Assembly: GCA_937859895.1 (NCBI GenBank)
Contig: CALMAV010000526.1
Location: forward strand, 1-7,354
Source: an uncultured Bryobacterales bacterium
Lineage (GTDB): Bacteria; Acidobacteriota; Terriglobia; Bryobacterales; Bryobacteraceae
Direction: 5' to 3'
DNA length: 7,354 bases
Shown: in pieces, positions 4,831-7,354 of the stretch
How positions within the stretch are numbered: position 1 is the first letter of the stretch
Layout: every line of letters begins with the position of its first letter
Notes under the pieces: model-generated
Told to the model about the DNA's origin: nothing
What the model saw: only the letters and a program-made list of their open reading frames with translations
The model's database searches: none
Made by a program: the position numbers and the translations under genes

Positions 4831-7354
4831 ATGGAGCAATTCTTCACCCCATCCTCATTCTGGGTTCCCGAGTATCAAGCCCCCACTGCTTGGGCTGATC
4901 ACACGCCCTTTGCTTTCTGGCTGGTAGACGTACTCCGTCCTGCGCGACTAGTGGAGCTTGGAACTCACTACGGCTACTCCTATTTTGCATTCAACCAAGC
5001 GCTGAGGCAATTACAGGTCAAGTGTCACTGTTCGGCTGTGGACACATGGACAGGCGATCCTCAATCCGGCTTCTATGGAGACGAAGTATACGAGGCTGTG
5101 AACTCTTACAATCGATCCAAGTACCAGGATTTTTCAGACCTTTTTAAGCTTACCTTCGATGAGGCACTAGACGAGTTCGAGGACGGGAGCATCGATCTTC
5201 TTCACATCGATGGAAGGCACTTCTATGAGGATGTGAAGCATGATTTCGCCTCGTGGTTACCAAAGCTATCGCGGCGAGCAACTGTCTTGCTTCATGACAC
5301 GAATGTTTGTGTGAGTGACTTCGGCGTGTTCAGATTGTGGGATGAGCTGAAGAGCCAGTACCCACACTTTGAATTTCTGACCGGCCACGGTTTAGGCGTT
5401 CTGGGAGTCGGCTCGGACGTTGCTGAAACGGCGTTGGCCAAACTCTTTGCTGCATCGGCTGATGCCGCCCAAACAGAGTTTATTCGCAGCGCTTATGGAC
5501 GGCTGGGCTCAGCCATAGCTGAGCAGATTTCACGCGCTACGGTGGAAGCAACTCAATGCGAATCTTACAACCAACTAAAAGATCGCAATAGTAAGTTAGT
5601 TGGATTCTACGACGAGCTAAACGCGCGTCACAATGGCCTTTCAGAAGAACACGGGAAATTGGTCACTCTTAATGAAGAGCTGAACGCGCGTCACCAGACC
5701 CTAGACCGGATGTACCACTCGCTCCAAAACGAAAGGGCGCGAGTTGAGGACGATTGGCGTAAAACGAGCGCCGCCCTTGCTAGGGCAGAAGCCGAACGCA
5801 AGGAAGTTGCGAGCCGATTGTTTCAGGAGCGCGAAGGTCAGCGGCCTTTCGAAGCTGAGTTGGCCGGAGTACGGCACTCGCTGCGAAAACTACAAAAGGA
5901 ACGTGACCAGCTTGCATCTGAAAACGGCGAGCTTCAGGCAAAGCAAGATCTGCTAGGGAGCCGAGTTTCTACACTTGATGGCGCGTGGCAGGCGTTCAAG
6001 CTGAATCGGCCGCACGAGTCAGAAAACGTTAACCACCGCACGGCGCTACTGCCTAAGCCCAGTCTTGGGCTTGTCCGGAAGCGACTGAATACATCTGCTG
6101 TTGTAAGTGTAATCTCCGGCTCTGGGCTATTCGACCGCGAATACTACATTCGGCAGAACCCAGATGTAGCTACGTCGAAAGTAGACCCTCTCGAGCATTA
6201 TGTACGCCGCGGTGCCTTTGAGGGACGCGACCCTCATCCGCTATTTAGTTCTAAGTGGTACCTGCAGCAGAATGCCGACGTAGCTGCCGAGGGAATCAAT
6301 CCGCTTTACCACTATTTAAAAGATGGATTCCGCAAGCAACTAGATCCGCATCCGCTGTTCGATACAGCGCATTATCGTGGACAGGTCGGAGGCGCGTTGC
6401 CGAATGACCAACCGGCGTTGCTGCACTTTCTCGCGTCAGCCACCCCCGCTGACCCTCATCCCGTATTTAGCTCCTCATACTATCGATCTCACGATGGGGT
6501 GAACGGAGCCAACCCTCTTGTTCACTATGTGGAGGAAGGCTGGAAGCGTAGGTTCGATCCACACCCACTCTTTCAGATTGCTTATTACGCTCCCGCTTCG
6601 GAGCAAAACTCGGATATACAGTGCGATCCTCTAGCGCATTACTTGGGCCGCGGCGGCTACGAAGGCAAGAACCCGCATCCGCTCTTTGACAGCGATTGGT
6701 ATCTGGCTCATAACCCAGACGTAGCTTCTGCGCATGTTAATCCGCTAGCTCACTACTTATGCAGCGGCTATCGCGAAGGCCGGGACCCTTGTGCCCTTTT
6801 TGACTCCGCTTACTATCTGCAGCAGAACTCAGATGTTCGCGCAAGTAACTTAAATCCTTTGCTGCACTACCTGGCGAGTGGGGCAACGGAGGGACGGGAT
6901 CCCTCGTCGCGGTTCCGAACGAGATGGTACGTGCGGAACTACATGGAACCGGGGGATTCGACCAATCCCCTGATTCACTACGTGCACTCAGGCCGGCAGG
7001 CAGGCGCGCGCACAGCTCCGACCGAATCAAACGTGACTGGCCGCAAGCGAATCATTTTCGTTTCAGGCGAAGGATCGACGCCGGGTCACCAATATCGCGT
7101 TTCGAACCTCTCGAGTGCTCTTCCACCTAGCTACTTCGACGTCGTCGTGATCAAAGATTCGGAGCTTCTACAGCGAGTGCGTGAAACTGTCGAGGCCGAT
7201 GTCATTTGGATTTGGCGCGCCACTTACTCAGAGCTAATTCACCGAGTAATTGAAAATGCGCGAGACGCGAAAGCCAAAATCATTTTCGACGTTGATGACT
7301 TGATGTTTCGCCCCGATCTGGCAAAAACATCGGTGATCGATGGCATCAGAACGC
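4831..7354 (+). CDS. multidomain methyltransferase - coiled coil - NPDV repeat - glycosyltransferase protein, 3' end outside window
   Basis: The reading frame from this ATG has no stop through the last base: 841 codons plus one base, continuing to the right. Residues 1 to about 215 are a class I SAM-dependent methyltransferase domain of the Methyltransf_24 kind. It has motif I VELGTHYGYS (41-50), AVDTW (69-73), the HIDGRHFYEDV stretch (125-135), LLHDTN (153-158), then DFGVFRLWDEL and GHGLGVLGVG. Residues 249-382 are a long coiled coil. Residues 433-730 are eight tandem repeats. From about 741 a glycosyltransferase begins, with IIFVSGEGSTPGHQYRV, DVIWIWR (790-796) and FDVDDLMF (819-826), resembling the N-terminal half of GT-B (GT4-like) enzymes; its donor-binding half would lie outside. 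No signal peptide or membrane span is visible, so it is probably cytoplasmic or membrane-associated. Proteins with these modules occur in polysaccharide gene sets. The sugar, methyl acceptor and partners cannot be read from the sequence. Confidence 0.88.
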   Translation, partial: MEQFFTPSSFWVPEYQAPTAWADHTPFAFWLVDVLRPARLVELGTHYGYSYFAFNQALRQLQVKCHCSAVDTWTGDPQSGFYGDEVYEAVNSYNRSKYQDFSDLFKLTFDEALDEFEDGSIDLLHIDGRHFYEDVKHDFASWLPKLSRRATVLLHDTNVCVSDFGVFRLWDELKSQYPHFEFLTGHGLGVLGVGSDVAETALAKLFAASADAAQTEFIRSAYGRLGSAIAEQISRATVEATQCESYNQLKDRNSKLVGFYDELNARHNGLSEEHGKLVTLNEELNARHQTLDRMYHSLQNERARVEDDWRKTSAALARAEAERKEVASRLFQEREGQRPFEAELAGVRHSLRKLQKERDQLASENGELQAKQDLLGSRVSTLDGAWQAFKLNRPHESENVNHRTALLPKPSLGLVRKRLNTSAVVSVISGSGLFDREYYIRQNPDVATSKVDPLEHYVRRGAFEGRDPHPLFSSKWYLQQNADVAAEGINPLYHYLKDGFRKQLDPHPLFDTAHYRGQVGGALPNDQPALLHFLASATPADPHPVFSSSYYRSHDGVNGANPLVHYVEEGWKRRFDPHPLFQIAYYAPASEQNSDIQCDPLAHYLGRGGYEGKNPHPLFDSDWYLAHNPDVASAHVNPLAHYLCSGYREGRDPCALFDSAYYLQQNSDVRASNLNPLLHYLASGATEGRDPSSRFRTRWYVRNYMEPGDSTNPLIHYVHSGRQAGARTAPTESNVTGRKRIIFVSGEGSTPGHQYRVSNLSSALPPSYFDVVVIKDSELLQRVRETVEADVIWIWRATYSELIHRVIENARDAKAKIIFDVDDLMFRPDLAKTSVIDGIRT
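5575..5976 (+). other. coiled-coil rod, residues 249-382 of the glycan enzyme
   Basis: Counting every seventh residue from L249, the core position reads L at 249, 256, 263, 270, 277, 284, 291 and 298 and V at 305. It then becomes less regular (T312, A319, V326, E333, F340) and returns to V347, L354, L361, L368, L375 and L382 without any phase shift. That is 20 positions in one register. The partner core position four residues later is polar or aromatic in the first half (N253, Y260, H267, H274, N281, H288, Y295, R302), which is unusual. The segment links the methyltransferase to the repeat domain and should form an extended, probably oligomeric, helical rod. Confidence 0.8.
6127..7020 (+). 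repeat. eight tandem protein repeats of 35-38 residues (FDxxYYLxxNPDV...HYLxxGxxEGRDPHP)
   Basis: Protein units span residues 433-470, 471-508, 509-544, 545-579, 580-617, 618-655, 656-693 and 694-730. The common pattern starts with [LV]F, has [YW]Y or similar at the fifth to seventh positions, NPDVA near the middle, NPLxHY, a Gly-containing turn, and usually ends EGRDPHP. The His of the HY/HF pair is kept in all eight. Units 1, 2, 6 and 7 are the most canonical. Units 3 and 4 have lost NPDV and the EGR turn, and unit 8 lacks the DPHP ending. Similar repeats are known next to bacterial glycosyltransferases and in some RTX-type secreted proteins; their function is not established to my knowledge. 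The copies have diverged at the DNA level, so the array is old rather than a recent expansion. Confidence 0.85.

Noticed and set aside
4700..4927. 75-codon plus-strand frame with GTG start across the intergenic region and the start of the methyltransferase gene
   Set aside because: It overlaps the conserved methyltransferase N-terminus in another frame, has no recognisable protein features, and its start is poorly supported.
5744..5956. 70-codon plus-strand frame inside the coiled-coil region
   Set aside because: It is a frame-shifted reading of the rod coding sequence; the in-register heptads prove the other frame.
6127..7020. CRISPR-like or DNA-level tandem repeat
   Set aside because: Similarity is at the protein level with diverged codons and no spacer structure; it is a coding repeat.
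6737..7030. 97-codon minus-strand frame opposite the repeat domain
   Set aside because: The plus-strand frame encodes clear conserved repeats here; the opposite frame is a shadow with no family features.
4831..7354. Recent horizontal transfer of the glycan gene
   Set aside because: Polysaccharide genes are often transferred, but no integrase, IS, tRNA or clear composition break was seen, and the gene's end is outside the window.

Overview
The window looks like bacterial chromosome of moderate G+C, probably from an Acidobacteriota-type or similar soil bacterium. That placement is an inference from the gene set: a UPF0182 protein, a compact DUF2339 protein next to ispG, and an IspG of the long CPGCGRT/MGCIVNGPGE type. 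No rRNA or other marker confirms it. No tRNA, rRNA, CRISPR array, IS element or phage gene was seen.

Layout: (1) 1-2259 (+) is the 3' three quarters of a UPF0182 membrane protein gene whose start lies left of the window. (2) It converges, with only 3 bp between stop codons, on a minus-strand pair: ispG (4632-3397), an essential enzyme of the MEP isoprenoid pathway, followed 9 bp later by a DUF2339 multi-pass membrane protein (3387-2263). (3) A 198-bp divergent intergenic region (4633-4830) holds the leaders of ispG and of the right-hand gene, with several short inverted repeats. (4) 4831 to the right edge (+) is one uninterrupted reading frame of at least 841 codons that continues beyond the window.

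The right-hand gene is the most interesting object. It encodes a class I SAM methyltransferase domain, then a coiled coil of about 134 residues that keeps one heptad register for 20 heptads, then eight tandem repeats of 35-38 residues of the FDxxYYLxxNPDV...NPLxHYLxxGxxEGRDPHP type, then the beginning of a GT-B-like glycosyltransferase. This points to a large surface-polysaccharide assembly or modification enzyme. The order methyltransferase, long rigid rod, glycosyltransferase suggests, as an untested hypothesis, a protein that physically couples glycan synthesis to a methylation step, by analogy with the WbdD chain-length ruler of E. coli O9a.

The other genes are housekeeping or conserved membrane proteins. 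No functional link between the ispG pair and the glycan enzyme can be shown from this window beyond their divergent arrangement.
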